From: Brachionus koreanus
Lineage: Eukaryota > Rotifera > Eurotatoria > Ploima > Brachionidae
Assembly (NCBI GenBank): GCA_016987375.1
Contig: PJRA01000493.1
Span: forward strand, 647,244-711,243
Reading direction: 5' to 3'
DNA length: 64,000 bases
Made by a program: the position numbers and the translations under genes. Below the pieces are notes generated by a model. That model saw only the letters and a list, made by a program, of their open reading frames with translations. It searched no databases and was not told the origin of the DNA. Positions 35,601-48,600 of the stretch are shown piece by piece (the first letter of the stretch is position 1; each line of letters begins with the position of its first letter).

Positions 35601-38600
35601 CTAAATCAGTCCCAATCAAATATGGCTAAGCGGTTAATAGAACGAATGTCTTCTATTATTATTGACAAAGAGTGTATTGAAAGATTGATTGAATTGATTG
35701 AGTACAAGGTCAGGCAAAGATTAACTCTGAAACAGAGAAGGCTAATGAGCAAAAGAAATCGTAAAAATGAGACTAAAACTTCCAGTCGAAAGGGGCGAAA
35801 GGGAAAATTGGAGGATTCAAGTGGAGAAGACGAAAAATCAGATAGTGAATCCGAAGAAGAGATTGAACAAATTGAGCATGACGAAGAAAATATGGACAGT
35901 ATTGATGGTGAAGAAGATACTGAAGATAACGAAACAATAAAAAGCTCAGAGGTTTCTAATTCTAATCCTCAAGTGGATCGAATTTCAATCAAACACGTTG
36001 ATGATGATGGTGAAAAAGGCATCAAACTTTTAAACTATTTGTTCCTCATTCACAGCAATTATGGATTTAACAACTCTAACACTTATCAAAAATTGTTTAG
36101 TTTTATCAATTGTAAAAAGGATAACGTGGTTAGTGCCACTATTAAATTGCTGAACACATTTTACTCAGCAAACACAAGAGCCAAAGACGAAGCTGAGGAG
36201 TTTAATACAATAAATGAGAATTATTTAGAAAAATTGAAAAGTTTATGCTTAAACGGCAAAGGCAAACAGGCAAAGCATTCAATAAATTTAATATATAAAA
36301 ATTTTGAACAGCCCAGAAATGAACAAATACTGTATGATTTATATAAAGTATTTTCTATTTTGATTTTTTTTTTTGCAAAAGAATTTTATTTATTTAATAA
36401 AGGAATTAGTGCAAGAGGCAGATAAAAAAAATGGCAAAAATTTCTTAACATGTCTAATTAGTCTAGGACATATTTGCTACTTATTACCCAAAATGGTTGG
36501 TAAAGAGATCAAAGATTTTATATCCAAATCAATTGTGAAAGAAATATTGATGCAACCTTTGAACACTTCATTAAGTATTTCCTCTAATGAGAGTACAACT
36601 TCGTTTACAGCTAAAAGAAAAGTAGTAAATAATTCTTTATGTAATAAGAAACAATATTATTGATAAATTTTTGTAAGAATGATTTAAAACTGGCCGGTAA
36701 ATGGTGCGAAAACGAAGAGGAGCTACCTATTTCTACAAGGGCAAGAGTAAGCTTTTAATTAACTGTTTCAATTTAGCTTTATCACTTCTAGTTTGAAATT
36801 ATTGTTTGAAAATAATAATTTTTATTTTTTTCGAATTTTTTTTTCCATTTAAACAAAAAAAAAAAATTTAAGTTGATCTTTCTAAAAAATATTTTATAAG
36901 TGATTAAATTTGAAGAAATTAATCCTTAAAACTCATCGATGATTATTTAGTCGATAAATATCAAGTCAAGAAAAAGCAAAAATTTTTTTCCTCTTTAATC
37001 ATCGACAAAGTCAAAATATAAATTACATAACTTGGAATTTTAAGATTTTTACTTTTTTTTTTTAAATGAGTGAAAAATAAGCTAAAAAAATTAAAGTCAA
37101 TTTCTTTTTTTTTTATAAATTTATTTTACATATTACATAATTTGTTTAAGGATAAAAGTTTTTATTGTTTTTGACTGTTGATCTTTCTTTTTGAATATAA
37201 TCAACACTCAGAAATTCATATTTAAGCTTCACTTTTCTATTTATTTATATAATTTTTTCTAATTAAAATAAACGCTCGTACATACTTGAAATAAATTATA
37301 CATTAATTTAAAACTCTAAATTTACAATTATTATATCCATGTATCAATATTCATTTTTTACCAACATTTAATTAAATAAATTTTAAAATAAACTTAAAAA
37401 CTTTTTCAAAAAAATTGATAGCTTTACGCAAAAAATATTAGAATATTTCTTTGAAGTAAAATACACAATTTTAATTTAAATTAGAATTAGAATTTTTTTA
37501 AAAGTTACTTTAATGTTGTGTTGGCAATCAATTATCAATAATCAATATAGCAATCGACTAACTTTTAATCGGATAATTTTTTTTAGTCGATTACTAAATC
37601 CACTATTTTTCTTTAGTTGAATATTAAATGGAATTTTAGAATTTTTTTTAAAAAATGTAAAATTTATAAAATCAAATTTTTTGTTTCATTTTTTAAGCAT
37701 AATTTTTTAGTCTATTTTAATGTTCAACTTGAAAAAATTAGTTGAATTTTGAATTTTGTCAATCGATTGGAGTCGATTACCAACAATACTTTAATGTTTT
37801 TATTGTAAAATTTAATAGTATTTCATTATAAGTAAACCATTACTCAATCTGTGATATTTTTATATATTATTCTATCTAGTGCTTTTCCAAAAATTAGGAA
37901 TTTCGAGGACCTAAAAACTATTTTGCTTTAATCAATCGGACATTTTTTAACTTTTTTAAAAATTAAACTAGATTCAAACTTTTGGGTAGAGTATTTTTTT
38001 TAAAGAAATTTAATGCCTCTTAAAAATTTTAATTTTTTTTTAAAAATTGTTTCATTTTACCCATATTTCATATTTTAACTTTTTTTAAATGAAAAAAAAA
38101 AAATTGGTAATAAAAATTACAATTTTATAATATTTTTGATTTTAGATATGATCGAAAAAAAATTATTAAATTTATTGAATAGAAAAAAAATATAAAGAAA
38201 GTCACAAAAGGGGTTAAATAGATCCCTTCGGCCTTTGAGTGTTAATAAAATAAATAAAGCAAAATTTACCATTTATTAATTATTAAAAATGAATAAAAAT
38301 TATTTTTTTCTGATAAAAATGAATTCGATTTTAGATTGAAATGATAGACAAAATTTGTTTAAAAAATTTTTTTAGAAAAATTTAAATTTGTTTTAGTTTT
38401 TATAAATTTTTATTTTCAAGCTCGAGGCAATTAAACTGGTTGTTAGATGGTGTCTTGGACTAAAATCGGAATGTTCCAACATACTTTTTACCATAAGAAT
38501 ATTGATTAAGCTAATTAGAGAAAATCTAGCGGAACCATTTACCAAACAAGCAAATAATGATGAAAGCGATGAGCTTAAAAATAAGGTGTCAGTTAGGTAA

Positions 38601-40443
38601 GAAAATTTATTAATTTTTTTTCGAATTTATTTTTCTGTTATTTATTTTCCTAGTGAAGCAGAGCGATCCCGCATCAGAGTTACATGTGGCTCTCAGTTAA
38701 TCAAATTAGCTCAAGAGCCTTGCTTCAAACAGCTTATTACAGCCGAATACTTTCACGTTTTAGCCAAATTAATAATTGTATGATTTTAAATTTAATTTTA
38801 ATAATCAATTCGAGGTATTTATTTTAAATTAAAGGACCCGGTTAATAATGTCAAGGATATTATGATTAAAAAATTGACAAAACCTCTTAAAACAAATAGA
38901 TTGCCATATTACTACATGGGAATTTTTGTTCTTTGCGGCCTAGATGCAAATAAAGAGCGAAAGACAAGAGTCAAAAAAATTTATAGTTCATTGATCAAGC
39001 AATATCGCCAACTAGAATCAAAAGAAACAAAGCAACATGCGAATCCAAAAAGTATTTGCTAAAATTTAAATTGCTTCAAACAATAATTTTATTTTTACAG
39101 GTCGAATATTGCCAGAAATGTGTTTACCATATGCGGTTAGTCTAATGGCACACAACATAAAAATTGACTCTCTCAAAGATGAGCACAAAGTTAAACAAGT
39201 GAAGGAGTAAATAATTTTATTTATTTTTTTTTAATAAAATCAATTTAAAAATTAATCAATTAATAATGTTATTTTAATAAAATTAGATGTTTATCTTTAA
39301 TTCTTGAGCCTTTGATAGAAAATCCCGATGGTTATCAAATTGCATTGATCAAAAAAATTCTTAACAAAATTAAAAACAGCGATGACGGTCTGGCCTCTGG
39401 AGCTGTCTCTCAATTGACAAAAACAGAAAACTCTTCAATGAATAAAGCTGCTTTTCAGAATTTATACATTTATAATAAAGTATTTGGAATTTAAATTTAA
39501 AATTAAAATTGCCAACCTAGAATTTATTTTTCCCAAGAGTCTTGTATTTATATGCGAAATATTTTTATTTCACATATACTCAAAAGCTACAAATTATTTG
39601 AGCAATAAAGAGTGTCAATTTGATGTTAATTTACCAGGCGGGTTTTTTACTTCTAGAGAGAATGGAAATGAGGATCAAAATAGCGAAGTGAACAAGGAAG
39701 TAGAGGAACTTTTCAAACAGGCCGAAAGCACAAAAATAGCCGAAGGTCCTGATACGGAACACACCAACCAAATGCCATATATTTCAGAAATGAGCGAAGA
39801 AACTAGAAAACAAACAAGTTCAAAGACTATTTCAAAGATACAGATAATTCCAATGGGCAAAAAAAGAAAAGCCGAGGAAAAAGATGAAAACGAAGAATCG
39901 GATGATGAGAACATGGTTTTGAGTGACATAAGAAAATCGCTTAATTCACAAAAAGATTCTTCATTACCTGAAAAATCTGAAATAAATGATGATGAATGTG
40001 AATCGCCTCCGGTTTCTAAAAAAAGAATCACTAATTCAAATGTCAACCAAGAAGATAAAACTTCAGAAAATGAAGAAAACGCTGAAGCTAAAAAGAGTCC
40101 ATCCAAACAAAATACTAGAAATACTAGAAGTTCTAAAAAAAGTCCAGGTAAGAAAATCATAAGAGATAAAAAATCTAGTGAAATTGAGGAGGAAAAAGAA
40201 AATGAAATTGAAGTAAAAATGGAGCAAGATGGAGAAAAAAATGGTGATTCGATTGATAATTTGAATGAAGAAGAGGAATCAGATGAAATAGTTGAAAAAA
40301 AAGATGATAAAAAAGTAACTAGGAGTTCGACCAGACAAATGAATAAAAAATCTAAAAATGAAAAATCTCCTAAGACAATAGAAAAGAAGACTGCGACAAA
40401 GACTTCTACTGACTCGCCATCATATTCATTAAGACAAAAGTAA
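29695..40443 (+). CDS. PDS5: Sister chromatid cohesion protein PDS5
   Basis: HEAT-repeat cohesin regulator that binds the SCC1-SMC3 region with WAPL/sororin or acetyltransferase to control cohesin release in the nucleus. Nineteen phase-consistent exons: 29695-29775, 29830-30027, 30079-30165, 30226-30323, 30375-30582, 30636-31495, 31764-31877, 35145-35177, 35230-35327, 35381-35520, 35574-36347, 36403-36624, 36678-36746, 38421-38596, 38654-38777, 38835-39051, 39101-39206, 39287-39479, 39538-40443; 1567 codons, slightly longer than vertebrate PDS5 (1300-1450). Diagnostic blocks include VKLLIACCLADIIRLYSPD, NRYHYLLENL, PQLEYKLKSNDLKERREY, LKERTLDVKIKVRKSALQGL, SWIPSKIMRIYFQESIEDK, CLISLGHICYLLP, IKLVVRWCLGLKS and LIKLAQEPCF. 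Insertions relative to vertebrates are Ser-rich (about 31090-31190) and acidic EDEKSDSESEEEIEQ (about 35830-35940). The C-terminus is a long charged Lys/Glu/Ser tail without AT-hooks. Donor at 36624 could be 3 bases earlier. Confidence 0.93.
31510..31708. mobile_element. TA-flanked MITE inside PDS5 intron
   Basis: Begins GTGTTGGGTACTGTCAGTGGC and ends GCCACTGACGGTACCAAACAC, near-perfect inverted ends flanked by TA on both sides, as for Tc1/mariner-type insertion. It starts 14 bases after the 5' splice site at 31496. A second family member lies at 50156-50383. Confidence 0.8.
31940..32985 (-). mobile_element. CR1-like LINE fragment, antisense in PDS5 intron
   Basis: Minus-strand frames, with shifts, carry in order: a reverse-transcriptase block (SLAPQDSVHSPILFIIYINYL, usual GVPQGSVLGPLLFLIYINDL, then AYAHDNKI for FADDTKI), a NVRLSI...QRDLGIY block, KAYRILGILKKYFRHPNI, and KLLYTSMVRPHLEFAISSW. 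These are followed by RGDLIQMFKIMNKIE, LRREQIKNCSSRFHFFTNR and LVNIWKRLLEELVSAKTLNI near 32060-32270. That is the 3' third of a non-LTR retrotransposon ORF2. It is disabled by stops and frameshifts. Confidence 0.85.
33128..33313 (+). mobile_element. TTAA family 1 MITE, copy 2 (right part)
   Basis: Homologous to 19353-19582 in reverse orientation: gaaaaatttttaaatcctcatatctttt... to ...ggtgcttctagtg-TTAA. The left terminus is not recognisable, so the copy may be truncated. Confidence 0.7.
33580..34300 (-). pseudogene. Degenerate mariner transposase in PDS5 intron
   Basis: Minus-strand pieces: LIDFNIQQRIEIGRKLLRKIL, DERFFRQIIICDEKWIYFGN (mariner first catalytic Asp in -TCDEKWI-Y), NQLSQW, CCVFDVISEG, and IELIPHPAYSRDLFPSDYHL (usual HPPYSPDL-PSDYHLF near the third Asp). 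Several stops and shifts interrupt it. The family order is preserved from right to left, so this is one dead element. Confidence 0.8.
34838..35023 (+). mobile_element. TTAA family 1 MITE, copy 3 (right part)
   Basis: Almost base-for-base copy of 33128-33313, ending ggtgcttctagtg-TTAA, same orientation. The 1.7-kb spacing with the mariner relic between them suggests independent insertions or segment duplication. Confidence 0.75.
37512..37797. repeat. Possible MITE with diverged inverted ends
   Basis: Left end tgttggcaatcaattatcaat and right end attggagtcgattaccaaca form an imperfect inverted pair, both flanked by tttaatg-like sequence. Weak, with several mismatches. Confidence 0.35.
38163..38245 (+). 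repeat. MITE right end, TTAA family 2
   Basis: attattaaatttattgaata... aaaggggttaaat... then ccttcggcctttgagtg-TTAA, matching copies at 29.1, 42.6 and 57.7 kb. Confidence 0.65.
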
Positions 40444-41500
40444 TTTTTTAAAAAACTATTTAACAAAATTATTTTTTTTGTTTGAAGGCGATCGCAAAAC
40501 AAGAAATAAATATTTGTAAAATTTTCAAAATAATTGTAAAATACTAGTGATCAAAAAATTTTTTTTTGTAGTAAAACAAATCCTCAATTGATCCTTTTTC
40601 TTATTTTTTTTTAAGAATTAGTTTTGTTATTTTAAACGAAATATGTTTTTTTACTATTCAAATAGTTTTTTTTTGTGCTAGATCTAAAATATTCAAATTA
40701 AATTTAGAAAATGAATTACAAACATTTAATAAACATCGTTTCTAATAAAATAAAAATTTCAATTCAAATTTTATTGTTTTTTTTTTAAATTTTTTTTTGT
40801 ATTTTAAGTGTATAAAACTTTCAAATTAATTTTTTAATAGTTGCCTTTAAACGAAATGGAGAAAATATATTATCTGCAACTAAATATACAATCCATGGTC
40901 TTAATGATTCATCAACAAGCAATATGTTTCCTAATTTGTATTCATAGCTTTTGCAGGATTTTAAATAAAAATGAAAATCTTATTTATTTTACAATTTTGA
41001 CTTAATTTTTTCTTATTAAGCTGAAAGGAATCATATTTTTCTTTTTAATTTGAATTTGCTCTTCTTAAATTTTTGAATAATGAAAATTTCAATATTTGTT
41101 CTTATTTCATTTCTAGAAAAAATATTTTTTCTAGAAATTGATTAAATTTTTTAAGAATTAAAAACAAAATGTTTTTTAAAAAAAATTTAAAAAATGTTTT
41201 GTAAAATTTTATTTGTATAAAAAAATATTTAAGTAAATTTTTAAACAAGAGGTCTAAGAAATCCCTCGAGTTTTCTAGTGTTAAAAGGTGCAAATAGCCA
41301 AAAATTTCAGAATTAATTTTGAATGATAATTTTAATCATGAAAGCCATTCTTCTCTTTTATCATTCGGGCTGGGGACTGGCACTTTCTCCAAGGAAACTA
41401 GTGGGATATTCATCATAAAAAGCTCCACTCATCCGAGCCCTTTAAATTGGCTGGTTTTATTTTATTAAATTTAATTAACATTAAAAAACATTTTTAATTA
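40444..41500. other. PDS5 downstream region
   Basis: AT-rich 3' flank and likely 3' UTR of PDS5, with aataaa-type signals (for example aagaaataaatat near 40501 and attaaa/aataaa forms near 40740). A MITE-like end ccctcgagttttctagtg-TTAA lies at about 41240-41284. No gene. Confidence 0.4.
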
Positions 41501-42396
41501 TAGTTTTGTATGCTGATGATATTATACTTCTAATTTCAAAAATAAAATAACTTGAATAAGCAAAAATATCTGCGAAATTATGAGATTAAAAACGAATAAA
41601 AATTTAGTTCAGACAAAACGCAATTCATGATATTCGGAAAAGAAACAATATTAATAAAGATAGATAGCCGAAGATGTACAATGATAAAAATGGTTTTACC
41701 AAATTGAAATTCAATCAAATTGAATTTAATCAATCTTTAATTCGATGGCATGAATTAGATATATCCAAACCAAAAATGAACACTTAAATGTAAAAATAAA
41801 AATTCATATCTATAAAGATATCGATAAGAAAAATATGCACTAAATAATTTGGAGATAGAAAAACTAGAAACAACAGAGAGCACCATTATCAAAAAGAATG
41901 ATAAAAAAATCGAGCTTTACAAATCTACTTTTGGTTTTTGGTCTTGAAAGAAAGAAGCTGATGAAAGAGAAATAAGAATTTTAAAAAAAAATAATAATAA
42001 TGTGCCTACAAAAAAAAATACTGGAAATATTTAAGGAATGCAATAGAAAGTCAAAAAATTTAAGCAACAAATCCAACTTAAAGAAGATAGCTGATTATTT
42101 AAAATATGATGAACTTGATTATGCTTTTTTAATTACACTAGTTAACCCTAGAAATTAAAGAATTGTCGGAACAAGATAACAGTGATAATAGTGACTCAAC
42201 ACGAATATGCATATATTGAAAATAAAACCTAGAGAAAAATACTAGAAGAATTAAATCCTAACAACAGAAAAGGAATTTTGAAAAAAGTGAGTGGAAAATA
42301 TATCAAAGATATGCATCAAATGTTGAGTGATTGAATCAACTCTAACTTTAATTTGCCTTTTGTCCTATCATTGTGTCTTCTAAATTCTAAACTACC
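41500..42396 (+). mobile_element. Reverse-transcriptase fragment of a non-LTR element
   Basis: VLYADDIILLISKIK at about 41508-41550 is the YADD active-site box of a reverse transcriptase. In another frame SDKTQFMIFGKETILI matches the downstream --KTK-M-FG- block. The rest is charged, frameshifted sequence up to the gap. Decayed. Confidence 0.65.
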
Positions 42397-42529
42397 NNNN
42401 NNNNNNNNNNNNNNNNNNNNNNNNNNNNNNNNNNNNNNNNNNNNNNNNNNNNNNNNNNNNNNNNNNNNNNNNNNNNNNNNNNNNNNNNNNNNNNNNNNNN
42501 NNNNNNNNNNNNNNNNNNNNNNNNNNNNN
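42397..42529. other. Assembly gap (133 N)
   Basis: Run of N between the RT fragment and a MITE right end. Confidence 0.99.
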
Positions 42530-42606
42530 TAAATTTATTGAATAAAAAACAAATAAAGGAAGTTACAAAAGGGGTTCAAAAGACCCCTCCGGTTTTTGAG
42601 TGTTAA
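42530..42606 (+). repeat. MITE right end, TTAA family 2
   Basis: aaatttattgaataaaaaac... ggggttcaaaagacccctccggtttttgagtg-TTAA. The left part is lost in the gap. Confidence 0.7.
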
Positions 42607-45600
42607 AATTAAAAATAAAAGTATACTACTCTTGTTTTGTCTTAATTTTTAATTTAATTTTTTTTTATGTAAATCACTTATAATGCTTTCAGTTCATGCA
42701 AAAACAGATTGCGATAGTTTTTGATTCTTGAAAAAGTACCATCCGAAAAAATATCTCTTAAAACAATTAATTATTTAATAGATACTGTTTTTGATTTCTT
42801 TTGCATTTAAACTTGCGATTTTAAATTTTTTTATCATCATTTAAGCAATCTGTCAAGTTCATATTTTAAATTTGTCTTGGTTAAATTTCTCAGCCTATTT
42901 TTAAAGATATGACTAAAAACCAGGATGAACAAAAATTTTTTAAAATGAGCAAAAAATTGAAGAATTAAAGTTTAACTCTTTACACAATTTTTTTTAATTA
43001 GACTTTGGCCATTTTCTTGACTTAAATGAGCTTAAATTTTTTTAATAAATTATATCTAAATTATCTTCATAAAGCGTATAAAAGTTACTTTTAATGTCTA
43101 GCTTTGATTAATTTGCAAGAATTTACAAAATATTACCATGAAAAATAGAAACAATAAAGCATATAAGTAAAAAAATAATAAAAGACCAATAAGATATATT
43201 TTTTTAGCATACTTAAATGAGATTTTAAAAAAAAAATCCAATTTACTTTTTTCAAAAAAGAATTTTTTTTTTCTTCCACTGAATTATTAAAAAATAATAT
43301 CTAAAATATTAATCATGAAACAAAATATACTTTGGCCAAAAATTTAAAAGATAAATATTTTATTAATTTAAAAGAAAACTTAGAAAATTCCTATATGATT
43401 ATTTGTTTTCTTCTGAACCTAAAGAGATTCATTAAGTTTATTTGTTTGAACCAAATTTGAATATAACTAAATGATTTCATTTTGAAAATCATTTCTCACA
43501 AAAAAAAAAGTTATTTAACTAGACGGAAGGTTTAATCATATAAGAATTATTGATTGATTCTAAGGTGAAAAATTTTAGTCGGCATTAATAAAATAATCTT
43601 TATTTATCTTTTAAATTATTTTCTCTTCTGTTAGTTTCCTAATATCGATCTCTAAAATTAAGCTTTTTTAGAGTTAAAATAAATCATTAAAAAAACAAAG
43701 GTCTAAAAAAAAATATGCACATTCGAATTCAATTAATATAAATAGGAGTAAAGATTTTGGTACGGCTCAACAAATCGAGAATATTTAATTTCCATTTTGA
43801 AAAATTCTCCAATTTTTATCATATTAACTAAATCAACAAATAAATAAGCTTTACAAGAGTTAATCTTTTATTTTCGTATTAGAATTATTTTTGGGGGTTT
43901 TCGATAAGTTAAGAGAAAAATCAATTTTAAAATTTAAAATTTTTAAAACCAGGATTTCAAATTGGTTCAAGATTTTTATATAAAAATTTTTAATACTCGA
44001 GTACTATTTGAGTGATTTATTTTAAATGTAAAAATATTTTTGATGAAACATTAAAGATTTATTTTTTTCATAAAATCTGATTTATTTTTATCAGGAGCTT
44101 GTCTGTTCGTAACAGAACTGAACATTTAATTTTAATTTTAGGTATCAAATGCATTAATTAGAAAATTAATTTTAAACTAAATAGAAAACTTCAACCTAAA
44201 ATAATAAGAAAAAAAAAGCTTGAAATTAATTTAAAGAATTGTTGTAGCCTAATTGCAATTTTAATGTTTTTCTGCTTTGCTAGTGAATAAACATTAAATA
44301 TAATTTATGTTTTTAATGATTATTAAATTATCAAATTTTTCAACTTTAAAAAACTTTTAAGTAAACTTTTTTTTTTTTAAGTAAATTTAGTTTGTCTTGA
44401 TTTATTTTTTTTTTCAGATATCATAATGGTGTATCGCTAAAAATATTTTAAGCGATCTGTTCTGTATATTTTGACTAAACTTGCATGAAAAAATGTATCA
44501 AGAGGCTCTAAACAATAGTTAAACCATTAGTTGATCATGCAAGTATTTATTCAAAGAACAATGTAAAATACTAAAAACAAGACAGTAATGAGACTGGTTC
44601 TATAATTTTATCGCTTTTTAATATCATTTTTACGTGATAGAGATAGCTTCCTTTAATTTATAAATAAGTTAACTAGGTTTGTTTTTTTTTCACTTGAATA
44701 TATTTTTGGCTAATCAAATCTAAATGAATTATTAGCTCTTAAAATTTGCAAAAATCTGTTTCCACTAATCCAACAAAACACCAGGAGCTCTTAAGTAAAT
44801 ATGGATTAGAAAACTTTTTTATTTAGCAAAAACTTTTAAATTGGTTATGTAAGTTTTAAGCAAGTTTACTGAAGTTGAACTGTGTGTGTATGTTTTTTTT
44901 TAAATCAGAATCTAACATACTTACTGACATATGGTTGAAAGTTTTTTCTTTCTTTAATTTTATTTGAGCAAATTATTTAAGTTCAATTTAAAGTTAAAAT
45001 TTATTTTGTTAATTTTAAACTAAAAGAAAAAATCAAAATAGATATTTGTTTTAGTTTGAATTAAATCATTTTGGTTAATTAGATTCTACTCTCTTATGCA
45101 ATTCAGCTCTCGACTCGTTTAGAAAAAGAAACGTGATTGTAAAAAGACAAAATTTTAATTAAAAATTAACAAAAAGAATTTTTTTTTGTAACGGCGCCTA
45201 TTCAAATTTTGAAAAGCACTTTCAGAGTCTGTTTAATCAGGAGTAATTATATTCTATGTCTAGATCACCGAATATCTAAATTATATGGCTTGTAAACTTT
45301 TGAATATTTCTATTCGTGCTGGAGCTCCTTATTCTTCTAGAGTAAACAATCCAATACTTTCTTTTTTAAATAATTAATTTCTAGGTATTTCTTGTTGATC
45401 TTAAGATTAAGCTTTTACAAAAATCTCGATGGGTTATCAGGCTAACTTTGTTTCTACCTTCATTAGAAATTTATTTAAAATAGGTCTGTTTAAAGACCAA
45501 AAACTTAAACGAGCTTTTTTTTCAGTTTGAATAAGTTTTTTTTTGTTTAGCCTACCTTGTGCAGATAACACATTTTTTATCTTAAAATTGTTTAGTACCT

Positions 45601-48600
45601 TTAAAATTCTACAAGATTATGTGTTTTATTTGCAGATAAGCTTAGATTGCAATTAAATCTGTTCTAAAAATATTTTCAAAAAAAATTTTGTTGAAAATTT
45701 TTTGAGACTCATTTGGAAAAAATTTTGAAAAAAAATTTAAAAAATTTCCATTAAAAATTTTTCTATTGTAAATTAGATATTTTTTAGTTTAATTTTTATT
45801 TTGGTCATTAAGAATACATGCAGTAAGACTTTTTTAAAACATTTATTAAAGTCAGCCAATTTGGCTGAACAAAAAATTAAATGCATGGCCAACTCGTGAG
45901 TTGCAAAATCATAGATTAATATAAAAAATTATTTGATTTCGCACTATGCCAAGCTAAAATAGTTGTACCTCTATATCTGTAAGATGCTTCATTTGATTTC
46001 CTATCTATATCATCTTGAGGAAAATTTTAAATCTTTCATATTTAACAAATGGGTGTCTAGAAAAATAAATTTGAATGATAAAAGCAGCGAATTTTCTTAA
46101 GAAAAATTTTTAAAAAAATTATTAGCAGCAAAATGCCATTTTTCTATAATTGCAAATGAACGAAAAAGAGAATTAAAAACTGTTTTATTGATCCATAGGC
46201 TGTCAATAGCATAATGATCTAAGTGATCCAAAATGCACATTTAGTTAATTAATAACTTATCAAAGCAAAGAAAACGCTTGCATTTTCTTCTAACCCATTT
46301 TTGTGATTTTTAGCTCTTTTTTTAAATTAAACAATACTTGGCAAGATAATGAAGACTTAAACTTTTGGCTTTAAGATAGTCTTGATAGCACTTTTGAATA
46401 TTATAATTCAAAATTTAATTTCGAGTAACAAAAAGAGAACGAAGACTATTGTTAACCAACTAAAAGATGGTTACATAATAGGATTAGGATTATGAGATAA
46501 GAGAATTTTATCCCTAAGGCATCTGAGCGAAGCATTTGAACAAAAAATTCAAACAATCTAGTTCGAAATTTGATCATTGATCGGCTATGTCAAGTATGAT
46601 AGAAAATGTGCTGAGTGATAAAGGCCAAGTGTACGATAATTTATACTTTTTTATTTGCTTTTCAAATACTAACAAAATCAACTTTTATTGTCGCTTTGAT
46701 TAATAAAAAAAAATGTTTGACAAAGCGAAATTTAAATGCAAATTTTAGATTTTATTTTGTACTAAAAAATTCTCTAATTTACCTAAAGCTAAAATTAACT
46801 TCGGCTTAGAAAAAAGAATTTTTCGACCCGATTTTAATTCGATTTAAATAAAACCAAAGTGTTGAGAAGAGTTTGCCTATCAAATGTTTTTTAAATATGG
46901 GAGAAATTAAACTAGACTTTTTCTTGATGTAATCAATGTTACTAGAAAACATTGTAGAAAAATCAAAATCCGGTTTGTGCCAACAGGTGCTTAAAACTAA
47001 AAGAAAAATTACATATAGTTACTATATTTACTAAAAGAATCATTCATTTTTTATTTATATTTACTTTGGAATTATGCAATATATGGACACAACTTAATAG
47101 GAAATCGATTCGGTTTTTTCTTTTAGTTTTAGAATAACAAGCCAATATTTCTAATTTAGCATTTGGAAATGATCAGAAAATTGTTTTAGTTTAAATAAAA
47201 AAAAAAACCCAAATTGATTTAAGTGAATTTTTATTTAATTTTTTTTCAAAAATTTTAATTTGAGAATTTTTTTTCCATTTTTTCAAAATTACTTTAAATT
47301 TTGTTTTACATTTTAAAATTGACTAGAGAAAAAAATAAAAGAACCAAAATTGTAGGACCAAAATTATGTTTTTGCTTACCGAGGTCTAAGTTTTAGGAAA
47401 AAATTATTTCAAAACGCTTAATTATTGTTGATTCTAGCTAAATTACTAATTCTGTTTTACTATGCTTTTACAAATTTCCGGTCATAATCGATTTTTTTCC
47501 ACAATAAACTAATTTTTATGGCCTAGTTGTTCGAAAAAAATTACTACTGCTCTCCTAATTCCTATTCAATTGATAATATTTAAAGCAATCTTTGGAAACA
47601 AAAAATTAGAAAGTTTAATGAGAAAAACTCAGCGATCAAATTTATGTGTGGGTCATATTTCTTGTAAAACATTAGCAAAATACATAGCCGAGACACCGGG
47701 ATTTGAATTGGATTTATTTAATTGTGAAATTCAAGCCTATAATTCACTTCGAAACAAAATACAGGTGGAAGCTTTAGAAAAATTAGTACTTTATTCGAGA
47801 ATAGTTGTTAAAATTTGTTAAGATTAGTTAAAAATAAAATTTTTTTGTTATGAAGATTAAAATCGGCAAAATTTTGGCCCGATTATAATTGTTAATAAAA
47901 GTCTCTAATTTCGTCCAAGATTGTATTTTTTTTCAAAACTAGATAGAAAAAAAAGAAGCTATTTTTAAAAAATTGAACGTTTCGATCACCTTAATTGAAC
48001 AAGTTTTCTATTTTAGGCATGGTTTGTTTCAAATGTTTATTATTTTTTAATAAATGGCAGCTATAAATCATTAGCCTACGTCTAGAAACACTTTTTAACT
48101 TTAGTTGCTATTTTCTTAGCAAAAAAATTTGTTCTTAATTTATCCAGTTTATCAAAATAATTGGCCAAAAACATGCTGCAGCAATTTTAAAACAACAAAC
48201 ATTTTTACGGTTTCTATATTTAAAATAAATAAATCTAATGAGCTTATTTAAGCATTTCATCATTTAGTTTTTTGGGCTGATAGCTGACTAGGTATTCAAA
48301 TGGGATTACGAAAATCAATGGGACAGGAGAGCCTAAAATTTTTTTTATATTTTGTGAAAATTTATTTCTTTAGGATAAACTTTTTGATGTCGCAATAAAA
48401 GCCAGATTAGAAAATTATGTATAAATTTGCTAGGCTAATTCAAGTGATTTGAATTTATTTCAAAAGGATGTTTGCTTAGGATTTAAGCCGCTTAAGACGG
48501 CTTCGTCCCTGGATCAATTTGTATTTGTTAAAATTAGCAAGAATGCCATAAACACATTAATCATTTATAAAAAAAAGTTTATTTTTTACTTAAAGCTCTG

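Larger units (their letters stand above)
36747..38420. other. Long PDS5 intron with repeat material
   Basis: 1.67-kb intron. It contains a possible inverted-repeat element (about 37512-37797) and a TTAA family 2 MITE end (38163-38245). No coding frame. Confidence 0.5.

Noticed and set aside
36348..36402. PDS5 ORF extension through 36348-36425
   Set aside because: Read-through of a 55-base intron; the next exon resumes in frame at 36403 with family-like sequence.
39675..40502. 275-codon minus-strand Ser/Phe-rich ORF
   Set aside because: Antisense shadow of the Lys/Glu/Ser-rich PDS5 tail; no splice or family support.
41102..41293. Minus-strand Phe/Leu/Lys ORF
   Set aside because: Composition is that of random AT-rich DNA, with no motif; partly covers a MITE end.
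48480..48510. Short GC-richer hairpin ccgcttaagacggctt
   Set aside because: Isolated 6-base stem; could arise by chance and has no associated feature.
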